Assembly (NCBI GenBank): GCA_973895155.1
Contig: OZ316897.1
Span: 1,922,001-1,986,000, forward strand
Source: Marsupella aquatica
Taxonomy: Eukaryota; Marchantiophyta
DNA: 64,000 bases
Direction: 5' to 3'
Positions 34,381 through 46,499 of this stretch are shown here, one piece after another. Each line of letters begins with the position of its first letter. Position 1 is the stretch's first letter. Below the pieces are notes generated by a model. That model worked only from the letters and a program-made list of their open reading frames with translations. It was not told the origin of the DNA and did no database searches. The translations under genes and the position numbers were made by a program.

Positions 34381-34536
34381 TCCATCTGGGCTTTAGTTTC
34401 GGTCCACAATCTTCTCACTTTCAAGCTCTTTTTGGTGGCAGATGGACTTCCACATTCAAAGCTCTTTCCACTTGGGCAAAAGTAGAAACAAAGAGCTTGA
34501 AAGTGACAAGAGTGTGGAAACTAAAGCCCAGATGGA
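34381..34536. repeat. Inverted repeat, ~50-bp arms
   Basis: Left arm CCATCTGGGCTTTAGTTT...CACTTTCAAGCTCTTT is the near-perfect reverse complement of the right arm AAAGAGCTTGAAAGTG...AAACTAAAGCCCAGATGG. The loop is about 60 bases. A further copy of CACTTTCAAGCTCTTTGTTT lies at 34755. Confidence 0.85.
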
Positions 34537-34556
34537 CATCCACTTTCAATCTCTTT

Positions 34557-34754
34557 TTTTCACTCTAAAAAACCAATTGAAATTCATTCAAAAAATCAGC
34601 ATACAACATGGGTGGCCCACAAAAGGGGGTCAGCACCCCGGGGGGGACCAAAGGTAGTTGAGCCCAAGAAGGCAGAGAAGCCGGCACCAGGAGTGAAACA
34701 GGACTAACAAGGAAGGGAGCAGGGTCATTAGAATAGTGTCACAATCTTCCCAGG
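34557..34754 (-). mobile_element. Short retroposon fragment, ~198 bp
   Basis: Flanked by CACTTTCAATCTCTTT (34541-34556) and CACTTTCAAGCTCTTT (34755-34770), a 16-bp duplication with one mismatch. Read on the minus strand it ends TTTTTTGAATGAATTTCAAT and a short A/T-rich tail, resembling a truncated LINE 3' end. The flanks also belong to a local inverted repeat, so the duplication could be coincidental. Confidence 0.35.
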
Positions 34755-34897
34755 CACTTTCAAGCTCTTTGTTTCTATAATTTTCGCCCCATTGCTACAT
34801 TTAGAGTACAACCCCCAAACTGTGTAATAGTCATTGGTGCCATCCAATTTTTTTCGATCAAGAGATTGAAAGATTTAGTAATTTCGAGTTTCAATTT

Positions 34898-34934
34898 CAC
34901 AACACACACACACACACACACAACACACACACAC
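34898..34934. repeat. (CA)n microsatellite
   Basis: Two CA runs separated by CAACA. Confidence 0.9.
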
Positions 34935-35233
34935 TTAACTTGAGGTATTAATTGATGTTGCTACAAATTGCAACAATTATGCCAACTCCCTAAACCCTGA
35001 GCATTAAATTCCCTCACTTCAAACTTTAATCTCCATCAACCCAACACGCCACTCCCCTCCCACTAGTTTAGCACCACTTGAGTTGGTTTCAGCGATCTAA
35101 TGCGCCATTGTTCACTTGCTCAGTGCAAGCTACTTCTCGAACATCCGTCTCGTGAACTGTTTGCACACGCATTGAGTGAGAGGTCGTCGAGTGTAGCAAA
35201 GCAACTGAACACATTTTTGATTCGACTGATACG

Positions 35234-35947
35234 ATGAATTTAGCTCAGTTGTTCACTGAACGAGATAGGTTAGATGGATCGAAGAACTGCATTCCCTGGT
35301 TCATTAAAGTCAAGAATCTCCTGAAACTAGATGAAGTCTGGGATGAGTTGGGTTTTAATCATCAACAGGAATCAGCTGGAGCTGATGGCGCTGATGGCAC
35401 AGGAGCCGCCAATGGAGCAGCTGGCGACGAAGACACTAATGTACCGAGAAATGCCCAGCGCAATGTTCAACTTGTCGATGCTGCAGGAGTTCCTCTTACT
35501 CCAAGAGAAATTGCACGCAAGAAGGTGAAAGCGAAGTCCATCCTCGTACTGACGGTGAAGGATAGGTTTTTGGCCACCGTAGATAAGTTCGATGATCCAG
35601 TCGAGTGCTGGCATTATTTGAAGCAACGCTTTGGTGCTGAACTGCGTCAGAGACAACTTCTTCTTCAGGAGAAGCTGCAATTCGCGAGGATGACGGATGG
35701 AGTTTCAGTTGAAGAGTACATCACCCAAATTGATAACCTCGCTGGTCAACTTGCGTCTATCAATGCAGAAGTAGATGAAGTACAGCTGATGCAGATTGTT
35801 CTGACAGGGCTCCCTCGCAGCTGGAGTCCCTTCGTTTCTATCTTCGCTTTTGAGCTGTCCAGAACACCTCGACCTTCATACACAACTCTTGTGCAACGCT
35901 TGCAGACTGAAGACTATCGGCGAAAGAGTTTCGGGCGTAGGGTTTAG
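35234..35947 (+). CDS. Lone copia-type Gag (UBN2-like) protein, 237 aa
   Basis: An intact frame with the copia Gag core: SKNCIPWFIKVKNLL (start), ARKKVKAKSILVLTVKD, DDPVECWHYLKQRFG, MTDGVSVEEYITQIDNLAGQL and LTGLPRSWSPFVSIF. An Ala/Asp/Gly-rich insert lies at residues 53-72. The zinc knuckle usual after this domain is absent, and no protease, integrase or RT follows. It is either a truncated element that kept an open gag by chance or a domesticated Gag. No LTR was seen at either side. Confidence 0.75.
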   Translation: MNLAQLFTERDRLDGSKNCIPWFIKVKNLLKLDEVWDELGFNHQQESAGADGADGTGAANGAAGDEDTNVPRNAQRNVQLVDAAGVPLTPREIARKKVKAKSILVLTVKDRFLATVDKFDDPVECWHYLKQRFGAELRQRQLLLQEKLQFARMTDGVSVEEYITQIDNLAGQLASINAEVDEVQLMQIVLTGLPRSWSPFVSIFAFELSRTPRPSYTTLVQRLQTEDYRRKSFGRRV

Positions 35948-36004
35948 TGAACTTGACAGACAAGTTGGGATTTTAGTTCAGAGTGATAGGTTTAGGGTTT
36001 AAAT

Positions 36005-36262
36005 TTTTGGACTGCGTTTACCTTTTTATGCCATAACTGCATTGTCTGCTAACTAAAGCCAGTTTGCATCGACATTTGCCGGTGTGCCGTCTGTTTGAAT
36101 CCAGTCATTTTTCGAAGAAAACATGTTGACCGGAATTCGGGATCCCCAAATGACTTCTGGGCTGCCGTTTTTGGTGTTTTGTGGTCGCCATAACTTAGTT
36201 GCCTATTTAAAACCAAATTGCTTCGACATTCGCAAGTGTGTCCGATGTTTGAATCTAGACTA
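36005..36262. repeat. Diverged ~155-bp direct duplication
   Basis: Segments at about 36025-36104 and 36181-36262 share GCCATAACT, CATCGACATT/CTTCGACATT and GTTTGAATC in order. The region is otherwise featureless. Confidence 0.5.
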
Positions 36263-36269
36263 CAGTAAA

Positions 36270-37935
36270 GATCGACGTGCCAGGAGCTTCATGTGTACAG
36301 CATCGAGGGTCTTTTCACTCTTTTGTGAATCAGTGGTGAATGTACCTCTATGTGCGGGCTAGCCTTAATTATCCAGGCCTGCAACTAGCCCATGGACATT
36401 TTTGATTTCAGGTAGTTGCTGAGACTGCCATCGCTGCTGTGTAGTTTCCAAACATGGCAAAATACACTTTCGTGCACTTCTCAAAAAGGCTTTCACGTAC
36501 ATGCAACTTGACTCGTTGCGCATTTATAGGGTATACTTCACAATGAGTAGTAGTGCAGGTCGGACATGACTGTGGTCCCAGGGCGTTGCACTTAGACAGG
36601 GTCACTCATTTCACATTCCTTTTGAAGCAATTACTAAGCATTTCTTTAACATCATACTATTGGTTTAAGAATAACTTGTTTTCTTTTTCCTGTAGGAAGG
36701 GGGGGGGGGAGGGGAGATTTGGGATTTTTAACGAGGGAAAGGGGTTAAAGCAATTATGTAGTGTTGATTTTCCACATGAACCTATGGGATGTGGGGCTTG
36801 TACTCAGACATGGTGACACATTTCACTCCAGGTGTAGACTGTCACCTTAATTAAGCAGATATTACGTACTTTATATACAGCAAATATCATTTAGGGTTGA
36901 TACTGGGTGACCTTGGGATTGAGGAGCAAACGGGTTTAAGCATCTACAAATTATTGATGATGTGTTTTTTCCCTCATGAAACTATGGGATTGGAGGCCCT
37001 TTCCAGAACGCCAAAGATTTTACTCCCATGGGCAAAGCTACTGACCCATGCAATCCCCTTGGACTATGACGCCATTCTATGTTCACTCATTGACACTCTT
37101 TCTCATTCCCAAGAAGTTTTCACCAGCAAAGATTGAACTGCAATATCTCTCTTGATTGATACCCAACAGAACTGGCTTGTGTTGTGTTCGTTATAAGTAC
37201 CTTGGAGAGATCTATCCACCCACTCCAATATTTCTAGATTTCATGAATAATTGACAGGAGTTGTGAATTTCTCAATGCCCTACATGATGTTCCTCTTTGT
37301 ATTTATTTTGTGCTTTATGGCGAAGAATGCACCAGCCAGATTTGGGTACGGCCTTTATGAAAATTCTCCTGTACTTTTAATAAAAATAGTAAGATGAAAA
37401 AGTCTCTTAGGCCATTAAAGGTGTTCAGTATTGGTGCCCACTTAAAAGGGCATCATGGACAATCATAACCCCTCTAAACTCAAGCTAAAACCCTCATTTT
37501 TCAGTGCGTTATGCCTCACACTGCCATGTTGTAAAATATACTCTAGTTTCATTGTACACACTTTGCACTTATATACTAGATACCCAGTGTTGATGCTTGG
37601 TGCTTTCAAAAGGTTTGGAGCAGCTAACTTTAAAATCCATTACCTTCCAAAATATAGAATGGAATCTTATTTGTTAGAAACTCCTTCTAAAGATCTTCTC
37701 AACGGGCCTGATGTAGTCAAATTTTATCAACAATTAAGCCTACAAGTTTTCAAACGTGACTATCTCATTTTCTTGCCATATTTCACTTATCAGTCTAATA
37801 TGTACAATATGAGCAAAAATAAGAATTTCGCTGCCATCCATTGACGTTATCCAGGTTATAGCATACATCTGCGTATTTTGGCAAACGGGGAGCTCCATTT
37901 GGGCTTCTACTAGCAAATAGCAAGTAGTGATTTCA
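36270..37935. other. Gene-free stretch
   Basis: Nothing recognised on either strand. The longest frame (37455-37844, plus strand) has no family signature. A run of 9-10 G sits near 36699. Confidence 0.5.
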
Positions 37936-37940
37936 TATTT

Positions 37941-38220
37941 TTGAGACTGGAACATTGGAATCCTCCCTTGGATAAAAATGGAGATGGAGTAGGCTGGTTT
38001 GGTCACGATGTTTTTCGAGATAAAGAAAGCCATGAACTTGTTGTACCTCGTATGCCAACCTTCTTCCAAATGCCAACCTTCTTCGAAACTTTTCCAGTTG
38101 TTTTAGTAGATGAAGAAGGTATTGTTCGGGCCGATGTTCCTTTTAGAAGAGCAGAATCTAAATATAGTGTTGAACAAGTAGGGTGTAACAGTCGAATTCG
38201 ATGGTGGGGAGCTTGATGGA
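37941..38220 (+). pseudogene. psbB: Nuclear copy of plastid psbB (CP47) fragment
   Basis: The translation matches an internal part of photosystem II CP47: [36 protein letters not shown] and [19 protein letters not shown], roughly one sixth of the protein. The AT-rich plastid codon use contrasts with nearby genes. Decay is visible: a local 18-bp duplication of ATGCCAACCTTCTTC, several substitutions, and one extra base after GAACAAGTAG that shifts the frame before GTAACAGTCGAATTCGATGG. No start, no stop and no other plastid gene flank it. It is plastid DNA moved to the nucleus and is not functional. Confidence 0.88.
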
Positions 38221-38839
38221 GTTAGGCCCGCTCATGCCCAAACTACTGTAGCCCTTCGCACGATAATAATGTGGCATGGTTTCCGAGAACGGCCAAATCT
38301 CAATGACCACAATCGTAGTCCCTTGAAGAAATTGTGCCTTGCGCAAACCTTGCTTCCTCATAACATTTGCACTTTGTATCAGTTTCCTCGCACTGCCACT
38401 AGTTTGGAGAACTTGGCGATTGTCACCTCGCGGCTGCAGGTTGGGTCTTGTGACCTCAGTCTTGTCAGCTGGGTCTCGATCACTATAGTGTGTGCTCGCA
38501 GTTGAAGGCTACTCACACTGTATCCTTTTCATTGCTATTGGGAGCTCGCAGTTCCAAGGAAGGCTGAGTGAATGACATATGGTTGAGTGGAGGACTGAGC
38601 TGCAGGATTAGGGATTTGTGATTGCGAAGTGGAAGGGATTTTACGAACTGTCAGCTGGAAGGGAGCTATTGTTGTTCTTTGGCAGGGTGGGTTTAGGGTT
38701 TATGACCCGCCACCAATTGGGATTTTTTTGCCCTTTCCGCCAATTTTCTGCCCACGGAATGGGCTGAAGAAATGAGAGCCACGGCATAATCAATTTGACG
38801 GGATTGGAGAGGAGTTTGGGAAGCGAACAGCACAGAGAA

Positions 38840-41800
38840 ATGGACGACATCGAGGATATGGCGAAATCTTCGCACGCGGGGTTTCATCCACGCGAATTGC
38901 GTTCAGCGGTCGCGTTCAGCTCCCGCAGGAAAATCCCCCCAAAACAGCATTTCCTTCCTCCTGCTGCGGATGATTCTGAATCTGCTCGACATCCCCAGTC
39001 GGTTCTTTCGTCTGCTGTGAAAGCAAAGCCCAGCGTCGGTGTCCCGGGTACTGAGGTAGGCTTGCGCTGCTGGACTCGTATTTCCTCCTCCCGTATTGCA
39101 TTCCATCCGAAATCTCAGTCCCAGGAATTCTCTGTCGGGGCTGTCACGCTCAGCTGTGCTCAATGTGGGTATTGAAAGGGAAAACACTTAGCACACAGAT
39201 TACGAGAATGACAATTTGGCATTCTCTCCGCCCCGCCTTGAAAATTCTTCCAAGCTGATTTAATATGGGGACAGAGGGCATCTGCAGTAGAACTGAAAAA
39301 TCGGTTTTCGTAGAGAAAAATGCAGTATTGGTTGTGGCATTCACTCCTTAAAATGCTCGAGATTGATCCGACTTTCAGATAGAAGCAAACAATTGGATTT
39401 TTCCCGAGAATCCAAATCACCTAACAGGTTCATGAATCAGAGGCAACGAGCTGAAATAGGCCTTGTGATGGATTTTGCAAGGTTTTATGGGTTGCAATAT
39501 TATTATTAGTTTGCTACATTACTAATTTCGGTTCCTGCCTAACCTAAATGCCCCTGCGCATCGTGTGAATTGCAGACAATTTATGTCAAGACTTTTGGTT
39601 GTTCACACAATCAGGTAGAGTGAAACTCCCGGCCTCTATATTTAAGTGTTCTTCTCGGCTTGCATCTTACTAGTCAAGAATTTCATTCGTTCACTTATTT
39701 CAGAAAATACTTCGGATCGAGTGCCTACCGTAAGTAGAACTTGACAAGCAAATGGAAAACTCTTAACCGGCAATCCGAGCTTGTGCATACACCTTAATCC
39801 TCGGGACACGGCAGAATGATGGAGATCTTGATTCTGCAAACTAGGTTTGGATGCTTGTTTGCTTTGTTCGACCTGGTTTCATGTCTGACGCACATTATGT
39901 GCAACTTTTGTGCAGAGTGATAGTGAATACATGGCCGGGCAACTCTCTTCTTATGGCTATTTCCTCACTGAGGAACCTAACCAAGCGGATCTTTGGCTCA
40001 TCAACACGTACGTATGACGTATCGCTGAGGTGTTTCTAGATTTGATTGCATTCAGTGCTACCAGGAATTTTATTTTCCATTCGTTCGACCGAATTTGAGG
40101 TTCAGGTAGTGTGAGATCATCATATGCACATTAGTGTGGTCATGCTTCTCGTTTGTCCCTAACATCTTTACTTCGCTGCTTTCTTTTCAGATGCACTGTC
40201 AAAAACCCAAGTCAGTCAGCTATGGAGACTTTAATTCGCAAAGGCAAAGAAATGAAAAAGCCTTTGGTGGTTGCTGGTTGTGTTCCTCAAGGAAATAGTA
40301 AATTGAAAGATCTCGACGGAGTAAGCATAGTGGGAGTCCAGCAGATAGATCACATAGTGGAGGTAGTGGAGGAGACTTTGAAGGGTCATGAAGTTCGACT
40401 TTTACGACGGCGTAGTCTCCCTTCGCTTGACTTACCGAAGGTAAGCCAATGAATAGGGGAGATGATTTCTGAACTGATAATTAATGTATTTCCTCACTAT
40501 TGAATGGAATTTGATGGTTTAAGTTTTGGCAATTGAATGCATACAAGGGTTCACGTTCAGTTACACCACGAACCGTAGCATGCATTTTGCTGTTATCATT
40601 GCAGTTCGTCTTCCGACAACTTGTTGATCGTACTGCTAAAGGGAAGATTCAGATACAATAACTTGTCTTCAAATCACTGTGATGTGTTCGGTGGAATAAT
40701 AGGTGCGGAAGAACAAGTTTGTCGAAATTGTTCCTATCAATGTGGGATGTTTGGGTGCGTGCACCTACTGCAAAACAAAGCACGCCCGTGGGCATCTTGG
40801 GAGCTACAGCGTATCTGCTCTTGTAAGTTGTGAAAAATTTGCAAGACTCGTTCTGGTGGTCGGATTGTTTCTGCCGGTTGCTTTTTCCAGTCGTATGAGG
40901 TCGACCTTTTTTGGTTCTCAATCCTTTTTTCCATAATTGATTTTTTTAAGTTCCAATAATGATAATATTTAGCTAGTGTTAGATCGTAACTTGGAAGATG
41001 AGAATAGCCATCCGAAGAGTGTAACTGATTTTTGAAACAGGGTGCCGCTTTGGTAATTGTTGTCAGGTTGACAGGGTGAGATCAGTAATAGCTGAAGGGG
41101 TAACGGAGATCTGGCTCAGTAGTGAAGACACGGGAGCTTATGGTAGAAATGCATCTCTATCCTTTGACTAAAGAACTTGTAGTCTTATTTTGTTAGTGAA
41201 CATGATGCTGTATGCCTTCTGTGTGGGACTTTTAGAGAACTTGATCGGGAAGATACTGTAGGTGTCTTGGTGACATTGTTCTTGTTGTCAAGTAACTTTA
41301 TACTACACAGCCAAGATGTAAACAAGCATGTAACTTCTGGGAGATGGCGGAGATTTGATTGAGAATTGACTGTATTCCATACCAGTTTCAACTGAATTTG
41401 ATCATTTTTGTTCATGTAGGTCGTGACTTAGGAACAGATCTGCCAACATTGCTCCGTTCTTTGGTAGCCGAGCTTCCTGTGGATAGAAGCACAATGTTGC
41501 GCATTGGGATGACAAACCCACCCTACATCTTACAGCACCTGGAGGCTATAGCAGAGATTCTGCGACATCCATGCATTTACTCGTTTCTTCATGTTCCTGT
41601 TCAGTCTGGAAGCGATGCTGTTCTAAACGTACTACCCCCACCTGGACCAATCGCCCATCTTGTAAATGGGTTTCAATGCAAAGATTATGGTGACTTCACT
41701 ATCAGTCAAGTACTCTCAGTTGAATGATACGGGATCACGTAATTTTGCAGGCTATGAAGCGAGAGTACAACGTGGCAGAGTTTCGCCAGGTAGCAGATAC

Positions 41801-43720
41801 ACTTACACGTTTGGTTCCCAACATACACATCGCAACGGATATTATTTGTGGATTTCCAGGTAACATGGCTGTTCTGACTAAGGCTATGTTTGGGGGTTCT
41901 TGTTATGCTTACAGCAGAGTTTACTCACTTTCGCGTAGATAAGAGTACCAGGCTTTTGGTTTTGTTGGTAGTGTACGTTGTATCAGACTTTTGTTGAGAG
42001 TGAGGATGTGCGAGTAGTACTGCTGTCTTTGGTAACATGGTTGCCTCCACTCATACTATAGTCAATATTGACACACTCACCATTTTTGTCGTAAAGCGTG
42101 TCGTTGTCTGGCCTTGAAACTTGGGTTTATATGAATTTGGGAGGTTCTCAAATGTTGGTTGTACTTGCAGGTGAAACTGTTGAAGATTTTGAACAAACTG
42201 TTTCACTCATCAAAGACTACAAGTTTGCAGAAGTCCACATTTCCCAGTTTTATCCACGGCCAGGTTTGTTCAGAAGTCTGCGAAGGCTAACTTAACGTGT
42301 TCGAAACGATATATTTTAGTCATTTAGACTTCCTGTCGACTAAGTATTGTCACCGTGAGCAATTCTGGAATGACAATTATGCAACGTTGGTGATGTTTGG
42401 ATCCAGGTACGCCTGCTGCTCGAATGAAAAAGGTACCTACGTCTGAAGTGAAGAAGCGCAGCCGGGAGCTGACCACAGTTTTTGAAAGCTTCTCACCCTA
42501 CAAAGATATGGAAGGCCAGATCGAAAGAGTCTGGGTTACAGATGTTGCCTCGGACGGCATCCACCTGGTACTTTCCTTCTCTTTCAAAGTCGATTCCGGA
42601 ATGCCTCTTTCTCAAACCTAGAAGTGTTCGAGGCACATCAGCTGATTTCGAGTTGAACTACTAAACGAAATAATTCAAGCACTCGAAGGATCATGAAAGG
42701 CAAGGCTTTGAAAACTTTCAGTTTCACGTGCTACCATACAGAGAAAAAACATATCTTTCCTTTCACGAATGGATCCTGTCTACAAAGCTACATTCTTGGA
42801 TAAAAGTCCAGAAATATTCTCGGAAGTAATTCGCAATTCGCTTGTTTGTTTTTTCTCATTACGTTGTGCAGGTCGGACACACAAAATCTTATGTCCAGGT
42901 TCTTCTGCCAGCTTCGAGTGTCCTATTAGGCACTAACTGTGAGGTGAAGATCACCTCTGCTGGAAGATGGTCTGTCATGGGTGAGCCACTTCTCGCTAGT
43001 TCTAACGTACCTCTTAACCAAGACGGTCAGCTTGATTATTGGACGAAGAGCTTGTCAACGCCACAAAGGAAGGACTCTGAAACTTCAAGTACTGGCTGTT
43101 CGAAAGGATCAGACCCTTGTGCTTGTGATGGTTCCTTTGAGCAACAATCTCATTTGTGTGCATGCGACGATTCAAGAGACAAAGAATCTCCAAAATGCAA
43201 TTGTGATGGTTCTGGGGTCAACCAATCTCATCCTTTTGCCTGTGATGAGGACAAGGGAGAGCAAACTAGCACACAATACTCACCAACTGCAGTAGTTGGA
43301 AATGATGGAGGCTGGGAAACTGCAAAATCTGAGAAGACTGGGGCTGAGAGGTATGGTGGAGGTGAGATCCATGCCTTGCAAGAGAGGTCACCTTCAGGGG
43401 TTTCAGATAGCTCTTATGGCTTGAAGATGAGCCTCGCGAGCCCCAGGTTCAAGCAATCTGAGCGGCACAGGAAGGGTGTGAGGTCCCAAAGAGGAAGGAG
43501 AATAAGTGTAAATTACGGTGATGAGTATGAACAGCTTCCTGGAGATTATCAGATTCAAAAGGCTGGAAGAGTTCCCACATTGGAAGGCAAGCGAGTCCTA
43601 GATATGTTTAAAGAGAGGTGGTCATGGGTAGACTGGACCCTGTTAGCAGGAATGGTGATAGGCTTAATGGGCATATTTGCTGGTGTTCATGGCCTACTGC
43701 ATCGGCCAGTCCTCCAATAA
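38840..43720 (+). CDS. CDKAL1: CDKAL1-type threonylcarbamoyladenosine tRNA methylthiotransferase
   Basis: Converts t6A37 to ms2t6A37 in tRNA-Lys(UUU), improving decoding of AAA/AAG. Eleven exons join in frame: 38840-39055, 39576-39614, 39916-40007, 40191-40440, 40703-40822, 41067-41142, 41420-41628, 41751-41859, 42171-42263, 42407-42567 and 42872-43720 (737 residues). The N-terminal MTTase domain has its three cluster cysteines (Cys81 in KTFGCSHN, Cys117 in NTCTV, Cys146 in AGCVPQG). The radical-SAM CxxxCxxC is Cys215/Cys219/Cys222 (GCLGACTYC). A TRAM-like domain follows, and a hydrophobic helix at about 709-730 anchors the tail, presumably in the ER. The family is usually about 600 residues. 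The excess lies in exon 11, in a repeated Cys-rich stretch (eight Cys in residues 531-579). AATAAA at 43730 follows the stop. The start is the first ATG; the frame extends upstream only by non-ATG codons. Confidence 0.95.
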
Positions 43721-43800
43721 CATCAAAGCAATAAAATTTGTTCATCATGTTGTAATTAGTGCCCAATGACGGGCACTGGGTTTCAGGGAATTTTACTGTA

Positions 43801-44073
43801 AGAGGACGAATTGAAGTCTACTTTTTAGGGCCTAGGTCTAGAGCTGAAGACTCTAGACCATAACTCACTATAAAAGGGCGAACTGAAATCTACTTTTAAA
43901 GGCCTAGGTCTAGACTCACTATAAAAGGGCGAACTGAAATCTACTTTTAAAGGCCTAGGCCTAGACAGTGCAACTCTAGACCAAACTCCCAATAGGCACA
44001 AAACTGATAATGAGGTTCATTAAGATCAAAATTGATCAACTGATAATGAGGTTCATTAAGATCAAAATTGATC
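43801..44073. repeat. Two tandem repeat clusters downstream of CDKAL1
   Basis: 43801-43966 has three units of about 43-70 bp sharing GAACTGAAATCTACTTTTAA and GGCCTAGGTCTAGA. 44002-44073 has two identical 36-bp units starting AACTGATAATGAGGTTCATT. Confidence 0.9.
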
Positions 44074-44074
44074 T

Positions 44075-45915
44075 TTAAATGAGGATGGACAAAAGTGACA
44101 TTGACTCTTTATAAAGACAAAACAGAAATGAAAATGGACAAAAAACAAGGATAGGGCAATGACTCATCAAAATAGAATATAAATTTTATTGTGCAAGATT
44201 TCTCATAGAGCTAGTCTATTCAAGTATTCATTTTACAGGTGCCAACAGTTACTGATAGTTATGCTCTATATAATACGAAAACTGTAATAGTTTCTACACT
44301 AAACCCTCTCCACGATGACAGGCTCAACACAAGGTTGAACGCCCTTAAGGAAATGCTTTACTCTTCACAAGCTAGGAAGTTGTTTCGAGCTGTCAGTGTG
44401 GAGTGTGTTGCAGGCCAGGCCCTAGAAGCTAGGATGGGTTACCCACAGCATCTTTTTAGTGGCAAACCCCAAATTCCACCACCCCAAAAAGCTTTTGCCA
44501 CTTTTGGCAAAAATTGGCTAGTATTTGTGTTTTGCCTCATTAGCCAGTGTCCCACCTAATTACAAGGCCCATTAGCCAAAATCTCACGATCATCCTCAAA
44601 TCTAGGGACATCAATTCAGGGAGATCTGATGGTCAGGAAAGTAATCAGAAAAGTAATATTTTGAGCATCTTCTCCTTCACACACTATGGACATTGGTCAA
44701 ACTGGAGAACAAGTAAAAATAAAAACAAAAAAACACACAGGTTACCAGTGTTAAACCTGATGAGTGAATATTGGACAAACAATGCTTGGGAGAGTTGGGG
44801 TCCTGGTCTGTGCCAGGAACAAAGAGTAAAGGGGCGAGTGAGTTATGGCCCATAATTGTCGATGAATATGAAGGAGACCATGGAAAAGGAGGACAGTGCC
44901 CACGGAACTAAATGTGCAATGCATACAGTATAATGCACTGCACAGCAATGTGAAAGATAGGTAAAGTGTTAGTTTATCTTTGATCATGTGCTGTGCTGAG
45001 ACAGGCACATTGGTTTGGTATTCCTTTTTGGGGGGTGGGGCCTTGAAACCTGAAGATGATCCCCCCATCACAGATAGGATAACCAGGTTCTGGGCTTGGG
45101 GTTACTAGGCTTTAACTCTCCTTCTGGAATAAGCGAAAAGTCTGGTAGCAAGGTTATACACTAGAATCCCTGCCAAGCCATCAGTTTTCATAGAGATGGG
45201 GTAGAATTTTTTTCTTCTGGCAAAATCTTTGTGGTTGTGGCAAAACATTTTCCGGGCTTCTTGTCCTTAAAAGCCAGTTCCCACCTAGCCACATACCCCA
45301 TTAGACTGAAACTGATGGTTGTGACCTTTAAACCATGGAAAATCCTACTGCCAGAAATTAATAAAGGAAAATTAGAGAATGAGTGTGTTGAGCATCTTCA
45401 CCACAGAAATTAATTTAGGAAAATTAAAAATAATGCTCCAATGGACTGTTAGGCATTTACTTTTAGTCTAGGGTTACAACTGTAACTGTAATTAGGATTT
45501 ACCTTAGTCGCGGACTAAGTTAGTTTAGTCATGCTTGCACACTATATCTGCCCATTTGGATGTCCTTGCTGTCCTCTTTCCTAAGTTTTGTCACCCTCGT
45601 TTGAACACCTGGATCTGGGTGCCATGCAGCCCTCTTACACCGTATTTTACATCTTACTCTGTCGCTTAGCCTTGGATCCCTCTGACTCGGCGGCCTGGTC
45701 CTTGCTTCTGTTTCTCCCCCGTTAGGTGGTGGTTCTCCCTCCTTGGGGTGGCCTGGCCACTGAGAGACCAATGGTCTTCTTCAGCAGTTCCTTTTTGGGA
45801 GACTGGGCTTAATTCAGGAGTAGAGTCTTTGGGTGATGACATTACTACTCAGACCACCCCTTCCCCTATGGTGCCCTAGGTTCCCCTGTTGAGCGTCACC
45901 TTTGTCAATGCCTCA
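44075..45915. other. Gene-free stretch
   Basis: No gene or element recognised. The minus-strand frame at 45529-45771 is Pro/Arg-rich without any domain signature. Confidence 0.5.
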
Positions 45916-45919
45916 TGTA

Positions 45920-46490
45920 GGGACTGGTTGGTGAGTTCTCTCGAGCTGCGCGCTCTTTGGTTCCCCTCTCATCTGCCCCTTCTTTGGAGGAGATGATTGG
46001 GACTGGCTGGTGAGTTCTCTCAAGCTGCGCGCTCTTTGGCTCCCCTCTCATCTGCCCCTTCTTTGGAGGAGATGATTGCTGCATAGGTTTGTCCAATTGG
46101 ATTGAAATTCATCTATCCAAATCAGACAGCAGAATTCAGCTGATCACATGTTGGGACTGACTGGTGAGTTCTCTCGAGCTGCGCGCTCTTTGGTTCCCCT
46201 CTCATCTGCCCCTTCTTTGGAGGAGATGATTGGGACTGGCTGGTGAGTTCTCTCAAGCTGCACGCTCTTTAGCTCCCCTCTCATCTGCCCCTTCTTTGGA
46301 GGAGATGATTGCTGCATAGGTTTGTCCAATTGGATTGAAATTCATCTATCCAAATCAGACAGCAGAATTCAGCCTATCAACCTTTGCCAGTGTCTCATGT
46401 TGGGACGGGCTGGTGAGTTCTCTTGGGCTGCGCGCTCTTTGGCTCCCCTCTCGTCTGCCTCTTCTTTGGAGGAGACGATCGCTGCATAGG
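45920..46490. repeat. Five copies of a ~79-bp repeat, nested in a ~233-bp duplication
   Basis: Copies start at about 45920, 46000, 46153, 46232 and 46402, each with GGTGAGTTCTCT, GCTGCGCGCTCTTT or a close variant, CCCCTCTC.TCTGCC and CTTCTTTGGAGGAGA. The first two pairs plus the spacer (GCTGCATAGG...CAGAATTCAGC) are duplicated as a block. Frames across it give repeated low-complexity peptides and are not credited. Confidence 0.9.
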
Positions 46491-46499
46491 GCTGTCCAA

